From Deltaproteobacteria bacterium (GTDB lineage Bacteria; Myxococcota_A; UBA796; SXON01): DNA of 64,000 nt. Below the pieces are notes generated by a model, which had not been told where the DNA came from, did not search any database, and saw only the letters and a program-made list of their open reading frames with translations. The position numbers were made by a program, and so were the translations under genes. The first letter of the stretch is position 1. Each line of letters begins with the position of its first letter. Below are positions 1 through 7,973 of this stretch, piece by piece. The stretch lies in assembly GCA_014191855.1 (NCBI GenBank), contig BJHF01000014.1:20321-84320 (forward strand), read 5' to 3'.

Positions 1-1154
1 CGAGAGATCTCGTAGTTCGATTCGAACGTGCCCTCCGCCGACGCGTGCCCCTCGATGACGAGGCCCTGGATGTCCGGATTCTCGGACATCAGCTTGGCCA
101 CGAAGTCGAGCGTCGGCTGCGACTCGGGGAGGATCTTGTCGGTGCCGACCGCGAACTGGATCGGATCGCGAATCACGATCTCCTTTTGCGTAACGACCGC
201 GAGTTCCTTCGGCGCCTCCGGTTCGGGCTCCGGCTCCTCGATGATCTTGTCGAGATCTGCGTCGCTTACCGTGGCTTCGAAGACGGGAATCGGCGTGTCG
301 TCGACGACCCGCACCTCCTTCGGCGTCTTGTTGAAGGTCACCATCACGATCGCCCGCAGGTCGGTCGAGCCGTAGCCCTCGGTGAGGCCGCGTCCACCGT
401 AGGCGTCCACCCCCCACTCCTTGGTGAGCTTCGTCTGCACGCCGGCGAGGACCTCAAGAGGAGCGCTGGCGCGGCCCGCATACGCGGACTCCATGCCGAC
501 CCGGGTGAGCATGAAGAGATGAGGGCGCACCTTGTCATTGAGCAGGCCATAGCTCACGTCTACGCCTGCGGTGAGCTCCTGCCCGGCGCTCAGCGTCTGC
601 TGCGTGACGACAGGCCCCCGCAGCATGAAGCCGACGTCGGCCGCCACTCGAAGGTCTCCCGGCTTGGCCGCGAAGGAGATGCCCGGCAGGAACCGGGGGC
701 TCGTTTCGCTCATGTACATGCCCGCTGCGTTGAGCGGAACCAGCAGGTCGGCATGCGCGCCGAACCCGATGAGCTTGTCGTTCACGATCTCGTAGCGCAG
801 GCCGGCGCTCAGGTCTCCCGTACCGAAACCATCGGCTTGCAGCTCGGTTACCGTGCTGCCCCAGTTCGCCGACAGCGGCAGCGCCGCGCGCAGGGCCAGC
901 TTCTTCGATACGTCCACCGAGGCGCCAAGCTGGATGTTGAAGCGATTGGCCACCACGGGGCCGATCTCCACCTCGTCAACCTCGAGCACCAACGGGTTCA
1001 TCTCGTATTGAACCAACACGCCCGCGCGAACGTGGCCCCGCTTCTGCACCTCCGGGGCGTCCAGTCCCGGTACCGCGCCGGAAAAGCCGGTTCGAGCCAG
1101 CTCAACGTCGAGCGAGTACCCAGCCGCGTGGGCCAGGGCAGCGTAGATCAGCAC
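1..1154 (-). CDS. OmpA-family outer membrane protein (3' end beyond window)
   Basis: The reading frame runs leftwards and leaves the window at base 1, so the C-terminus is missing. It begins with a short signal-like segment (LIYAALAHAAG). A long middle part is rich in alternating hydrophobic residues, as in an outer-membrane beta barrel. An acidic Glu-Pro linker (EEPEPEPEAPKE) precedes an OmpA-type peptidoglycan-binding domain, recognised by IQFAVGTDKILPES and IEGHASAEG close to the window edge. Such proteins tie the outer membrane to peptidoglycan. The start is taken as GTG at 1154; a TTG at 1157 lies closer to the GGAG ribosome-binding site and is an alternative. It follows the TonB receptor and a tiny coupled ORF on the same strand and is probably co-transcribed with them. 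Confidence 0.8.
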   Translation of the reverse strand, partial: MLIYAALAHAAGYSLDVELARTGFSGAVPGLDAPEVQKRGHVRAGVLVQYEMNPLVLEVDEVEIGPVVANRFNIQLGASVDVSKKLALRAALPLSANWGSTVTELQADGFGTGDLSAGLRYEIVNDKLIGFGAHADLLVPLNAAGMYMSETSPRFLPGISFAAKPGDLRVAADVGFMLRGPVVTQQTLSAGQELTAGVDVSYGLLNDKVRPHLFMLTRVGMESAYAGRASAPLEVLAGVQTKLTKEWGVDAYGGRGLTEGYGSTDLRAIVMVTFNKTPKEVRVVDDTPIPVFEATVSDADLDKIIEEPEPEPEAPKELAVVTQKEIVIRDPIQFAVGTDKILPESQPTLDFVAKLMSENPDIQGLVIEGHASAEGTFESNYEIS

Positions 1155-1227
1155 CAAGGGGTCTCCGCGGTCATTCGCGGGCACAGGTAGCGGCTCAGGG
1201 GACGCTTCGCCAGCGGAGCGGCTCCTC

Positions 1228-1371
1228 CTACCGCTGGGACATGTTGTTTCCGCTCTTGTTGGTGCGGTGGGCCGGGAGCATCGCGGCGAGCACGCGAACC
1301 ACCGCGCGGCGCGCCAACCCGCCCGGCCCCGCAGCCAGGAGCGACTTCACGATCGGCACGATCTTCGCCAT
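1228..1371 (-). CDS. Small basic hypothetical protein (47 aa), coupled to receptor gene
   Basis: An ATG at 1371 overlaps the TGA of the upstream TonB receptor gene by one base (TGATG), the usual arrangement for translational coupling. It encodes MAKIVPIVKSLLAAGPGG followed by an Arg/Ala-rich helix and a polar tail ending NMSQR. I do not recognise a family. The segment SLLAAGPGGLARRAVVRVLAAML could be an amphipathic or short membrane-active helix. Because the ORF is short it may be chance, but the exact stop/start overlap and same-strand position between two envelope genes support it. Confidence 0.4.
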   Translation of the reverse strand: MAKIVPIVKSLLAAGPGGLARRAVVRVLAAMLPAHRTNKSGNNMSQR

Positions 1372-4184
1372 CAGAAGCCCACTGTAGCCTCGGCGTAGGC
1401 GCTGCGTCCGACCTGCTGCAGCGTAGCGGCGTAGCCGTCATCACCGGCCGGCCACCTCACGTCCCAGTCGAGCAGGTTCCGCACGCCCAAGGCCCAGTCC
1501 AGCCGCAAGCTCGGCACGGCCCCCGTGAGGGTGACGTCCCAGAGCAGGACCGGCGCCGTGATCTCGCCATCCGCGTCGAGCCTCCCGGTCTCAAAACGCA
1601 GGCGCGACGCCCCGTTCACCTGACCTGGCAGGAGCGGCGCCGCGGCCTTGAGGGAGGCCAGGTACTGCGGGCTGTTCGTGAGCGGCGCTCCTCCCAGGAG
1701 ATCCCCCTCTCGCGCCTGCTGAACGGACTGTACCAGCGCCACCATCCAGCCTCCGCGCCAGTCGCGACGCGCCTCAAGCTCCACCCCCGCGGTTTGTACG
1801 GCTTCGTCGGCGTTCCCATAGACCAGGATGCCGTCGGTGCGCTCCTCCAGGGAGATCAAGTTGTCGATCTGATCGTAGTAGATCGACGAAACCACCGATC
1901 CAACCTCGCCGAACCGCGCGGTGTACTCCACCTCGCCGGTGAGCACGGTCTCGGGATCGAGAGAGGATGGCGCGACCTGGGTAATCCCGTCGTCATTGTA
2001 GAATAACTCGTACGGCGAAGGCGCGCGGAACGCCCGGCCGGCAAGCAGCTTTACCGTGTGGTTTTCCGCGGGCCGCACGATGAGGGCAGCGCGGGGGTTG
2101 ACCGTCGCGCCCACCGAGCTGAACCAGTCGAGCCGGGCGCCGGCCGATGCGGTGAGCGCGGTTCCGGCGTCCGCCTCCGCGACCGCGTACACCGCCGCCG
2201 TCTGGTACACGGGTGACTCATCCAGGTAGGCGGCACCGCCATCCGTCCCTTGAAGCTCGGCTTGAACGTGTGCATCCCCCGCCACACCCCCGGTCACCCG
2301 AAACCATGCCGCCGGCACCGCAGCTACCCGGGCCTCGGCGCCCAGCCAGGTTCCCCGCCAGCTATCCTTGATCGAATACGCTTCACCCCCGTCGTCATAG
2401 GGGTACCGGCCTTCGAACTGGTAACGATCGACGTACACCCGGGTGAACACCTGAGTGGCCTCGCTCACCTCCGGTTCGAATCGAAGCTCGGCGAAGGCTC
2501 GGCCGTCGTCGCTGTGGGCGCGAGGATCGCCGGGAATCGTCTCGAATGCTCCCGTCGGGATGCGTTTGTGCCGGTAGTTCCCATACACCTCGGCGGTCCA
2601 CGCCCCAGCCCACAGCTTGCCGCGGGCCCCGGCGGCCTCCGACTGGTCCACCCAGGCCGCATCGTCGGCGCTGGTTTCCAACGCCACCGGCAGCTCCGGC
2701 GGTTCACCCTGGGCAACCAGGCCGTCGGCCGAGAGCCACCAGCCCGAGTCTTCGCCCATCTTTCCCGACCCGCTCGCCCGAACGCGGGCCGCGGCGGGAG
2801 TGGTCGCGGCGAGGGAAACATGCGACGGGCGAACGCTTTCCCGCTCTCGTGTCACGACGTTGAGCACGCCAAAGAAGGCGCTCGATCCGTAGAGCGCCGA
2901 CCCGGGCCCGCGCACCATCTCGATCCGCTCCACGTCCATCAGGTCGGGCGCGAAGTCGCTCCCTACGTACGACGCGCCGAGCTGGTCGTCGTTGAGCGAG
3001 TGGCCATCCATGGTGGTGAGCAGCCGGTTTCCGTAGTCGCCCTGCCGGGAAAAGCCCCGCACCCCGAGATACTCGTACACCCGGTCGTTGCTCTGGTAGA
3101 CCCCCCGGGTGCCGCCCAGCGCATCGTACAGACTCTGGTATCCGAACGCCCGGATCTCCTCAGCAGAGATGAGCGTTACGCTCGCCGGGGCGTCCTCAAC
3201 GGCCTGCGTTTGCCGGCTCGCGGCGGTGACCTCCTGGATTGGCCGCAGCGAGGCCGTAACGGCCACCCGCCCGTCCGCCTCAAGTTCGATCGCCTGCTCG
3301 AACGCCCGATACCCCGGTAGGCTCACCCGGAGCGTGTGCCCCCCGGCGGGCACCGCGGACAGCACGGCCGGGGTGAAGCCGGCCGCTTGCCCATCGATCT
3401 CGATCAACGCCCCTTTCTCCAGCGCGTCCACAAGGAGCGTGCCCGTGATCAGCGGCAATTCAACGACGGCCGGCACCTCCCCATCCTCCGTCACCTGCAC
3501 GAGCTGCCGCGCCGTGCGGTACCCCGGCGCCGAAACGATGAGCATGTGGGAGCCCGGCGCGAGCTTGAGGCTGGATGGCAATTCGGCGCTGACCGGCGCA
3601 TCTTCCGCGTCGACACGCACTGCGGCCCCCGCGGGCTTCCCCGACAGGGTCACCGTGCCAAGCACCGGCTCCAGGTGCAATGAAACCGATGCTTCCTGGC
3701 CGACCACCGCGGACACGTTCGTCGCGCGGGCCTCGTAGAACCGCTCGTGCTGGAGGATCAGCGTGTGCGCTCCCGGCTCGAGCGCCAAAAGCCGAGGGGC
3801 CTCGCCCCGGGCCCCGAGATCCACGCGATCGACGTAGATCCTCGCTCCCGGCGGGTCGCTCTCCACGCGCACCAGCGCCACGCGGGGGCGAATCCGCGCG
3901 ATCGCTTCATCGGCCGCTGCCCGCCGCACCGGATCGCTCTCCACGGCCCGGTAGTCGCTGTAGTGCCGAAACGCCTGGGGGAACTTACCAAGCTGCTCGT
4001 AGGTACGCGCGATGTTGTACACGACGTTGCGGTTGGGCACGAGCCGGTTGCTCGCGAGCAGGTGCTCCAGCGCCTGCGGATAGGCGCGGCGTTGGTAGTC
4101 CGCTACGCCCAGCTCGAACTCCAGCCCCGCCTCCTCCGAGAGATCGAGCGCCGGATCTGCGGCAAGCGCTATCGGTGCGAACAC
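1371..4184 (-). CDS. TonB-dependent receptor with N-terminal TPR and PEGA domains
   Basis: A 937-residue protein with an unusual N-terminal extension. Residues about 15-100 form TPR-like helices. Residues about 100-320 hold three PEGA-type beta repeats (VRVESDPPGARIYVDRVDLG is the clearest, followed by GTVTLSGKPAGAAVRVD and GTLLVDALEKGALIEIDG). A TonB receptor plug follows (EDAPASVTLISAEEIRAFGYQS, then VERIEMVRGPGSALYGSSAFFGVLNVVT), and a beta barrel of roughly 500 residues ends in Phe, as expected for BAM-inserted barrels. TonB receptors import siderophores, cobalamin or glycans across the outer membrane; the substrate is not evident. The annotated GTG gives a very short signal (MFAPIALA). 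The upstream codons in the same frame extend the hydrophobic stretch (IFVFLAVFAPIALA), so the true start may be a rare codon near 4202. The gene lies 21 bases after the PEGA kinase gene. Confidence 0.88.
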   Translation of the reverse strand: MFAPIALAADPALDLSEEAGLEFELGVADYQRRAYPQALEHLLASNRLVPNRNVVYNIARTYEQLGKFPQAFRHYSDYRAVESDPVRRAAADEAIARIRPRVALVRVESDPPGARIYVDRVDLGARGEAPRLLALEPGAHTLILQHERFYEARATNVSAVVGQEASVSLHLEPVLGTVTLSGKPAGAAVRVDAEDAPVSAELPSSLKLAPGSHMLIVSAPGYRTARQLVQVTEDGEVPAVVELPLITGTLLVDALEKGALIEIDGQAAGFTPAVLSAVPAGGHTLRVSLPGYRAFEQAIELEADGRVAVTASLRPIQEVTAASRQTQAVEDAPASVTLISAEEIRAFGYQSLYDALGGTRGVYQSNDRVYEYLGVRGFSRQGDYGNRLLTTMDGHSLNDDQLGASYVGSDFAPDLMDVERIEMVRGPGSALYGSSAFFGVLNVVTRERESVRPSHVSLAATTPAAARVRASGSGKMGEDSGWWLSADGLVAQGEPPELPVALETSADDAAWVDQSEAAGARGKLWAGAWTAEVYGNYRHKRIPTGAFETIPGDPRAHSDDGRAFAELRFEPEVSEATQVFTRVYVDRYQFEGRYPYDDGGEAYSIKDSWRGTWLGAEARVAAVPAAWFRVTGGVAGDAHVQAELQGTDGGAAYLDESPVYQTAAVYAVAEADAGTALTASAGARLDWFSSVGATVNPRAALIVRPAENHTVKLLAGRAFRAPSPYELFYNDDGITQVAPSSLDPETVLTGEVEYTARFGEVGSVVSSIYYDQIDNLISLEERTDGILVYGNADEAVQTAGVELEARRDWRGGWMVALVQSVQQAREGDLLGGAPLTNSPQYLASLKAAAPLLPGQVNGASRLRFETGRLDADGEITAPVLLWDVTLTGAVPSLRLDWALGVRNLLDWDVRWPAGDDGYAATLQQVGRSAYAEATVGF

Positions 4185-4205
4185 GGCCAGGAATACAAAG
4201 ATGGT

Positions 4206-5702
4206 TCACCTCTCCAGGCGGATGTCGTCGGGGCCTGCCACAGGCGGCTTGTCGGGCTTTTTTACGTCGACCGCCCGCCGGGTCAGGGTTCCGACCAGCA
4301 CGCCGTCTGCATCTCGACCTGAGATCGTGAGCTCGGCCGCCCGGTATCCCGCGCGACGCAGCTCGAAGGCGAGGGGCGCGCGAGCCGCCGAAGCGGCGTC
4401 GTAGCTGAGCGCCATCGGTGTTTCCCCCTGCTTCTTCCCGCCGAACCACACCTCCGCTCCAGCCGGATCGGACTCCACACGAACGGAGTCCGGACCCTCG
4501 CCGAGGGGCAGGTTCACGGGCGGCGTCGTAACCTGAAGCGGCGGCTGAGCGACGGAGTCCGGCAGCGGACCTTCCTCCGCCGGCCGCGCTGAAACCTCCG
4601 CGCGGCTCCACCACCACGCCATGCCGCCGAAGGCGACGAGGCTGACGAGCAGCGCCAAAGCGGCCGCAGCAAGCGCCAGCAGGAACCTGGGAACTCCTCC
4701 GACATGGCGGTCGGGGGGCGCGGGCAGCAGGCCCGTCGGCTGCGTCACCAGCTCCGGGTCCAGCGGCAGATCGGTGACCGAATCCCCCTCGTCGCGACCA
4801 CGGAACGGGCGCAGAATGTGCACCAGCGTGTCCGCGTCCGCAGGGCGGGACTCCGGCGATTTCTCCAGGAGCCGCCGGATGAGCGTTTCGAGCGGCGCGG
4901 GCACCGGCACCTGCGGCGCGAACGTCGGAAGCGGATCGTTGAGGTGCATCAACAGCGTGCGCATGGGCTCGGGCGAGGAAAATGGCGGCCCGCCGCACAC
5001 CATCTCCCACATCACCACCCCGAGCGCGTACAGGTCGGAGCGGCCATCCACGCCCTCCTGCCGGATCTGCTCCGGTGCCGTGTACCTTGGCGAGCCGACG
5101 AAGGCCCCATCCGTCGTGAGCGCCTCCGTTCCGTGCGCCAGCACCTTCGCCACGCCGAAGTCGAGCACCTTCACCGACTCGCCCTCGTCCGTTTCCACGA
5201 TCATCACGTTCGATGGCTTCAGATCCCGGTGCACCACCCCCGCGGCGTGCGCCTCCCGCAGTGATCGGGCGATCTCATAGGCCACGCTCGCCGCCCGGGC
5301 CGCCGGCATCGGACCATCGGCGCGCAGCACCTGGGCCAGGGTACGCCCACGCACGAACTCCATCGCCATATAGAAGGTCGGCGAGCCATCGAGCTCGAGC
5401 GCCCCGTAGTCAAACACCGTGACCGTATTCGGATGCACCAACCTCGCACATGTGGCCGCTTCGAGCAGGAACCGTTTCTCAAGTGCCGAGTCGTCGTGGT
5501 CGGTTCCCAAGAGCGGCCTCGTGAGGATCTTCAGCGCGATCTCCCGCCCCAACGGCTCCTGGATCGCACGGTAAATCCTGCCCATTCCCCCGCGGGCGAC
5601 CAGCTCCAGCACACGATAGCGCTCTGCGACGACCCGCCCGACGAGCGAGTCGCGTGAACCGGACCCCGGAGGTCCCGGCTTCTGAGAGGTGGTTTCCGCC
5701 AC
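4206..5702 (-). CDS. Hanks-type Ser/Thr protein kinase with membrane anchor and PEGA domain
   Basis: The protein (498 aa from GTG 5702) has an N-terminal kinase domain with all key residues: glycine loop VARGGMGRIYRA near residue 36, catalytic-pair Lys58 in IALKIL, HRDLKPSN with Asp160, and DFG at 181-183, followed by the APE motif in YTAPEQIRQ. One transmembrane helix (about 339-362) puts the C-terminus in the periplasm, where a PEGA domain (VRVESDPAGAEVWFGGKKQG) lies. This is the standard layout of myxobacterial Pkn-type signalling kinases. The GTG start is chosen because an ATG-started gene diverges at 5745 and the frame lacks any other good start downstream of it. The following TonB receptor also carries PEGA domains and lies in the same reading frame after the TGA stop. 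Confidence 0.93.
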   Translation of the reverse strand: MAETTSQKPGPPGSGSRDSLVGRVVAERYRVLELVARGGMGRIYRAIQEPLGREIALKILTRPLLGTDHDDSALEKRFLLEAATCARLVHPNTVTVFDYGALELDGSPTFYMAMEFVRGRTLAQVLRADGPMPAARAASVAYEIARSLREAHAAGVVHRDLKPSNVMIVETDEGESVKVLDFGVAKVLAHGTEALTTDGAFVGSPRYTAPEQIRQEGVDGRSDLYALGVVMWEMVCGGPPFSSPEPMRTLLMHLNDPLPTFAPQVPVPAPLETLIRRLLEKSPESRPADADTLVHILRPFRGRDEGDSVTDLPLDPELVTQPTGLLPAPPDRHVGGVPRFLLALAAAALALLVSLVAFGGMAWWWSRAEVSARPAEEGPLPDSVAQPPLQVTTPPVNLPLGEGPDSVRVESDPAGAEVWFGGKKQGETPMALSYDAASAARAPLAFELRRAGYRAAELTISGRDADGVLVGTLTRRAVDVKKPDKPPVAGPDDIRLER

Positions 5703-5744
5703 GCTCCGAAAGTAGCACGCTCCGCGGCGTGATAGGGAAGGCGC

Positions 5745-6323
5745 ATGGGAGAGCCCGCCGAACAGCCGAAGCCACAACGCACCTGGGATGTGGTGTTGCG
5801 GATCGTGGTCGCTACGGCGATCTTGCTTGGGGGGGTGTTTTTGTTGGGGAGCTTCTTCCGTGAACCGCTGGAGGCGGCAGGGAGCCACATCTATGAGCGG
5901 GCCGGCCTCGCGGGCATTTCGGTGCTCGTGCTCGTGTGCGATCCCCTCCCAGGTCTCGGCTTCCAGCCAGGGTTGTTGCTGGGCACCGCCGCAGAGGTGC
6001 CATGGGGACGCCTGTTCGTGATCACCGCGCTCAGCTCCTTGTTGTCGAGCGCGTTGGGCTGGGGTGTGGGCCACCTGGGTCGAAACAACCGTATCTTCCA
6101 ACGTTTTCTATCCACCACCGGCGCCTCCCCCGCGCTCGCGCGTTGGGGCGTCCGCGCCGTCGCGCTGGCGTCCATCACGCCGCTGCCCTACGGCCTCGCC
6201 ACGATGGCCGCAGGCTCCGGCGGCTTGCCGTTTCGGGTCCTGTTGCTCGCGAGCACGGCGCGCTGGTTGAAGATCGCAGCGTCGTTGGCGGCGATCAAGA
6301 CGGGGTGGAACCTCGGGGCTTGA
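5745..6323 (+). CDS. VTT/DedA-like integral membrane protein
   Basis: A 192-residue membrane protein with about five hydrophobic segments. It has the VTT (SNARE-associated, YdjX/TMEM64) pattern: a conserved loop with PGLGFQPGLLLGTAAEVPWG, and near the C-terminus the helix with SITPLPYGLATMAAGSGGLPFR. This family is linked to transport or scrambling of lipids and undecaprenyl carriers, but this member has no assigned substrate. It starts at ATG 5745 after a GGAAGG ribosome-binding site and diverges from the kinase gene, with 42 bases between the two starts, so both promoters must lie in or near that short gap. Confidence 0.8.
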   Translation: MGEPAEQPKPQRTWDVVLRIVVATAILLGGVFLLGSFFREPLEAAGSHIYERAGLAGISVLVLVCDPLPGLGFQPGLLLGTAAEVPWGRLFVITALSSLLSSALGWGVGHLGRNNRIFQRFLSTTGASPALARWGVRAVALASITPLPYGLATMAAGSGGLPFRVLLLASTARWLKIAASLAAIKTGWNLGA

Positions 6324-6438
6324 GGCCCCCGGCGGCGGCCCGGCTTGCCAGGTTGGCGTCCGGATTCGTCGTGACCGGTCACGTGACACAACGACGGTGA
6401 GCCTCCGCGCACCAGAGCGTCCGGATGCGTCGATCACG

Positions 6439-6452
6439 CAGGTTTAAACCTG
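6439..6452. repeat. Perfect 14-bp palindrome upstream of gspG-like gene
   Basis: CAGGTTTAAACCTG reads the same on both strands and lies 36 bases before the gspG-like start codon. This is a suitable place for an operator. A related sequence, CCAGGTTTAACCTTGG, lies at 59088-59103, next to an inverted repeat that also resembles the one found after the gspG-like gene. No bound regulator is known from the sequence. Confidence 0.35.
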
Positions 6453-6488
6453 TCTTTCGTGCGACGTTGTAGAACCCAGGGAGGGTTC

Positions 6489-6902
6489 ATGTCAGCGCGA
6501 ATTCGGAAGCACCGAGGTCAAAGCCTCATCGAGATCATGGTCGTCATCGCGATCATGGGGATCATCATGACGGTCATCGCCGTCAACGTGATGGGGTTCC
6601 TGAGTAGAGCAAAGTGGGACGCGACGAAGGTCCAGATGAACAACATCGAAACGATCCTGGTCGCCTACGCAGCGCGAACGGGTCACTTCCCAACGACCAA
6701 CGAGGGCTTGGCCGCTGCGGCGAAGTGGTTCCCGGACGGGGTCGTGCCCAACGATACCTGGGGGCGGCCCTTCCGCTACACGGCGCCGGGAACGCACGGC
6801 GCTCACGACTTCGAGCTCGTCTCGCTGGGGGCGGACGGCGTGGAGGGCGGTGACGACGCCAACGCCGATCTGCTTTCATGGAAGAAAGGACAGGAAGAAT
6901 AG
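6489..6902 (+). CDS. gspG: Type II secretion major pseudopilin, GspG-like (orphan)
   Basis: A 137-residue type II pseudopilin. A basic leader (MSARIRKHRG) is followed by QSLIEIMVVIAIMGIIM, with the invariant Glu at position +5 after the prepilin-peptidase cleavage site; the usual Phe/Met at +1 is Gln. The globular part keeps GspG landmarks: FPTTNEGL, WGRPFRYTAPG and the Asp-rich loop GADGVEGGDDANADL, which binds calcium in the family. ATG 6489 is preceded by GGGAGGG; an ATG 30 bases upstream is less well placed. No other type II secretion gene lies nearby, so it would depend on a machinery encoded elsewhere or act as a stand-alone paralogue. Confidence 0.85.
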   Translation: MSARIRKHRGQSLIEIMVVIAIMGIIMTVIAVNVMGFLSRAKWDATKVQMNNIETILVAYAARTGHFPTTNEGLAAAAKWFPDGVVPNDTWGRPFRYTAPGTHGAHDFELVSLGADGVEGGDDANADLLSWKKGQEE

Positions 6903-6904
6903 GG

Positions 6905-6953
6905 GCGATGGGCGCGGCCAGGTCCCTGGGTAGGCGCGGGAAGGGCCCATCGC
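6905..6953. terminator. Inverted repeat after gspG-like gene
   Basis: Arms GCGATGGGC (6905-6913) and GCCCATCGC (6945-6953) are separated by 31 bases and begin just after the stop codon at 6902. There is no T-run, so if it ends transcription it is not a classical intrinsic terminator. The same arms occur at 59103-59153, also just after a gene. Confidence 0.35.
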
Positions 6954-7014
6954 GGCGCGAGGCGGGGCGTTGCCACTTTACCGCAGCAAGACTACGGATA
7001 ACGCGGGAGGGCGC

Positions 7015-7421
7015 ATGAACCCGGCTCTGACCCGCCGCGACCTGCTCGCTGCCTTCGCGACGCTCCTCGCATGCGCAGACCGGCGACTCGCAGGGCCACG
7101 TCCCGACATCCTCCTGGTCACCTTCTGCTCGCTGCGCGCCGATCGCGTCGGCGCCCTCGGGTACACCGCGCGGGCGACCACCCCACGGATCGACGCGTTC
7201 GCCTCTCGCGCCACGAGGTTCACCCGCGCGTGGGCGAACGCCACTTGGACGAACGCCTCGCACGCCAGCATTCTCACCGGGCTTTTCGTGGGGCATCATC
7301 GAGTAGCCGACGATCTGGACATCCTGGTGGTCGGCGCGCCGACACCTGGGTGCCGACGGACGCCCCAGCCCCGGTGTCGGAAGAGTTGCGCAAACAGATT
7401 CAGCAGAGCGGGTACTGGTAG
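7015..7421 (+). pseudogene. Decayed sulfatase-like gene (internal deletion and frameshift)
   Basis: The first about 100 codons from ATG 7015 are sulfatase-like: a twin-arginine-type leader (TRRDLLAAFATLLA), then the metal-site strand DILLVTFCSLRADRVGALG, and the active-site strip TWTNASHASILTG. Homology stops near HHRV (about 7310). After that the intact frame reads unrelated residues, while the next frame ends in SEELRKQIQQSGYW at 7421, which looks like the usual sulfatase C-terminus. The centre of the gene, some hundreds of codons, has therefore been lost. Even the remaining part is degraded: the metal-ligand Asp of the DTLRAD motif is replaced by Cys. Confidence 0.65.
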
Positions 7422-7433
7422 CCGGGCGGCGCC

Positions 7434-7964
7434 CTACATCAACCCCTTCGTCACCCGCTGCAGCGCTTCAACCGAGCGCACGACCGCCTCCACGCTCGGC
7501 CGCCCCCGATTCGACAACCGCACCTTGCGATCGGGGTTGATCAGGTACAAGGCTGAGAGGTACACCGGGCGCAACGGGAGCTGCAAGCACGCCCCGAACA
7601 TGCGCGAAACGGGCCCGCCGCGATCGGTCAACAGCGGAAACCCCAACCCCAGCTCCTTGGCGAGCTCGATGGTGACGGCGCTCTCCGCCGGGTTGATCGC
7701 GAACACCTTCACGTTGAGCCTCGTGAACTCCGCGAGGTGGGCTTGGAGGTCCTTCAGCTCGGCACGGTCAGCTTCATCGGCGCCGTCTGCATAGAAGAAC
7801 AACACCGACCAGTGGCGCCCGTGGCGGTGCCAGGAGTCGTCCCAGGACTGCAGGTGCCACTCGGGTGCAGTTTCCCCTTCGGGGAGAAGCGACGGGTAGA
7901 CGCGCTCTTTGATCGTGTCCTTCACGGGGCTCGGCAGCTTGCGCAGTGTCTTTAGGAGTCCCAT
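7434..7964 (-). CDS. Peroxiredoxin-fold (AhpC/TSA-like) protein lacking the peroxidatic Cys
   Basis: A 176-residue protein with the order of strands of a redoxin domain: EGETAPEWHLQSWDD, then the strand VLFFYADGADEADRAEL, VKVFAINPAES, GLGFPLLTDRGGPVSRMFG and the terminal SALYLINPDRKVRLSNRGRPS. In active peroxiredoxins the third segment carries the TxxC motif; here that position is occupied by ADGADEAD, so there is no peroxidatic Cys. The only Cys lies in FGACLQL. A thiol-peroxidase role is therefore doubtful, and it may be a non-catalytic relative. It sits 9 bases before the start region of the preceding same-strand gene's stop and may share its transcript. Confidence 0.72.
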   Translation of the reverse strand: MGLLKTLRKLPSPVKDTIKERVYPSLLPEGETAPEWHLQSWDDSWHRHGRHWSVLFFYADGADEADRAELKDLQAHLAEFTRLNVKVFAINPAESAVTIELAKELGLGFPLLTDRGGPVSRMFGACLQLPLRPVYLSALYLINPDRKVRLSNRGRPSVEAVVRSVEALQRVTKGLM

Positions 7965-7973
7965 GCCGCGGCG

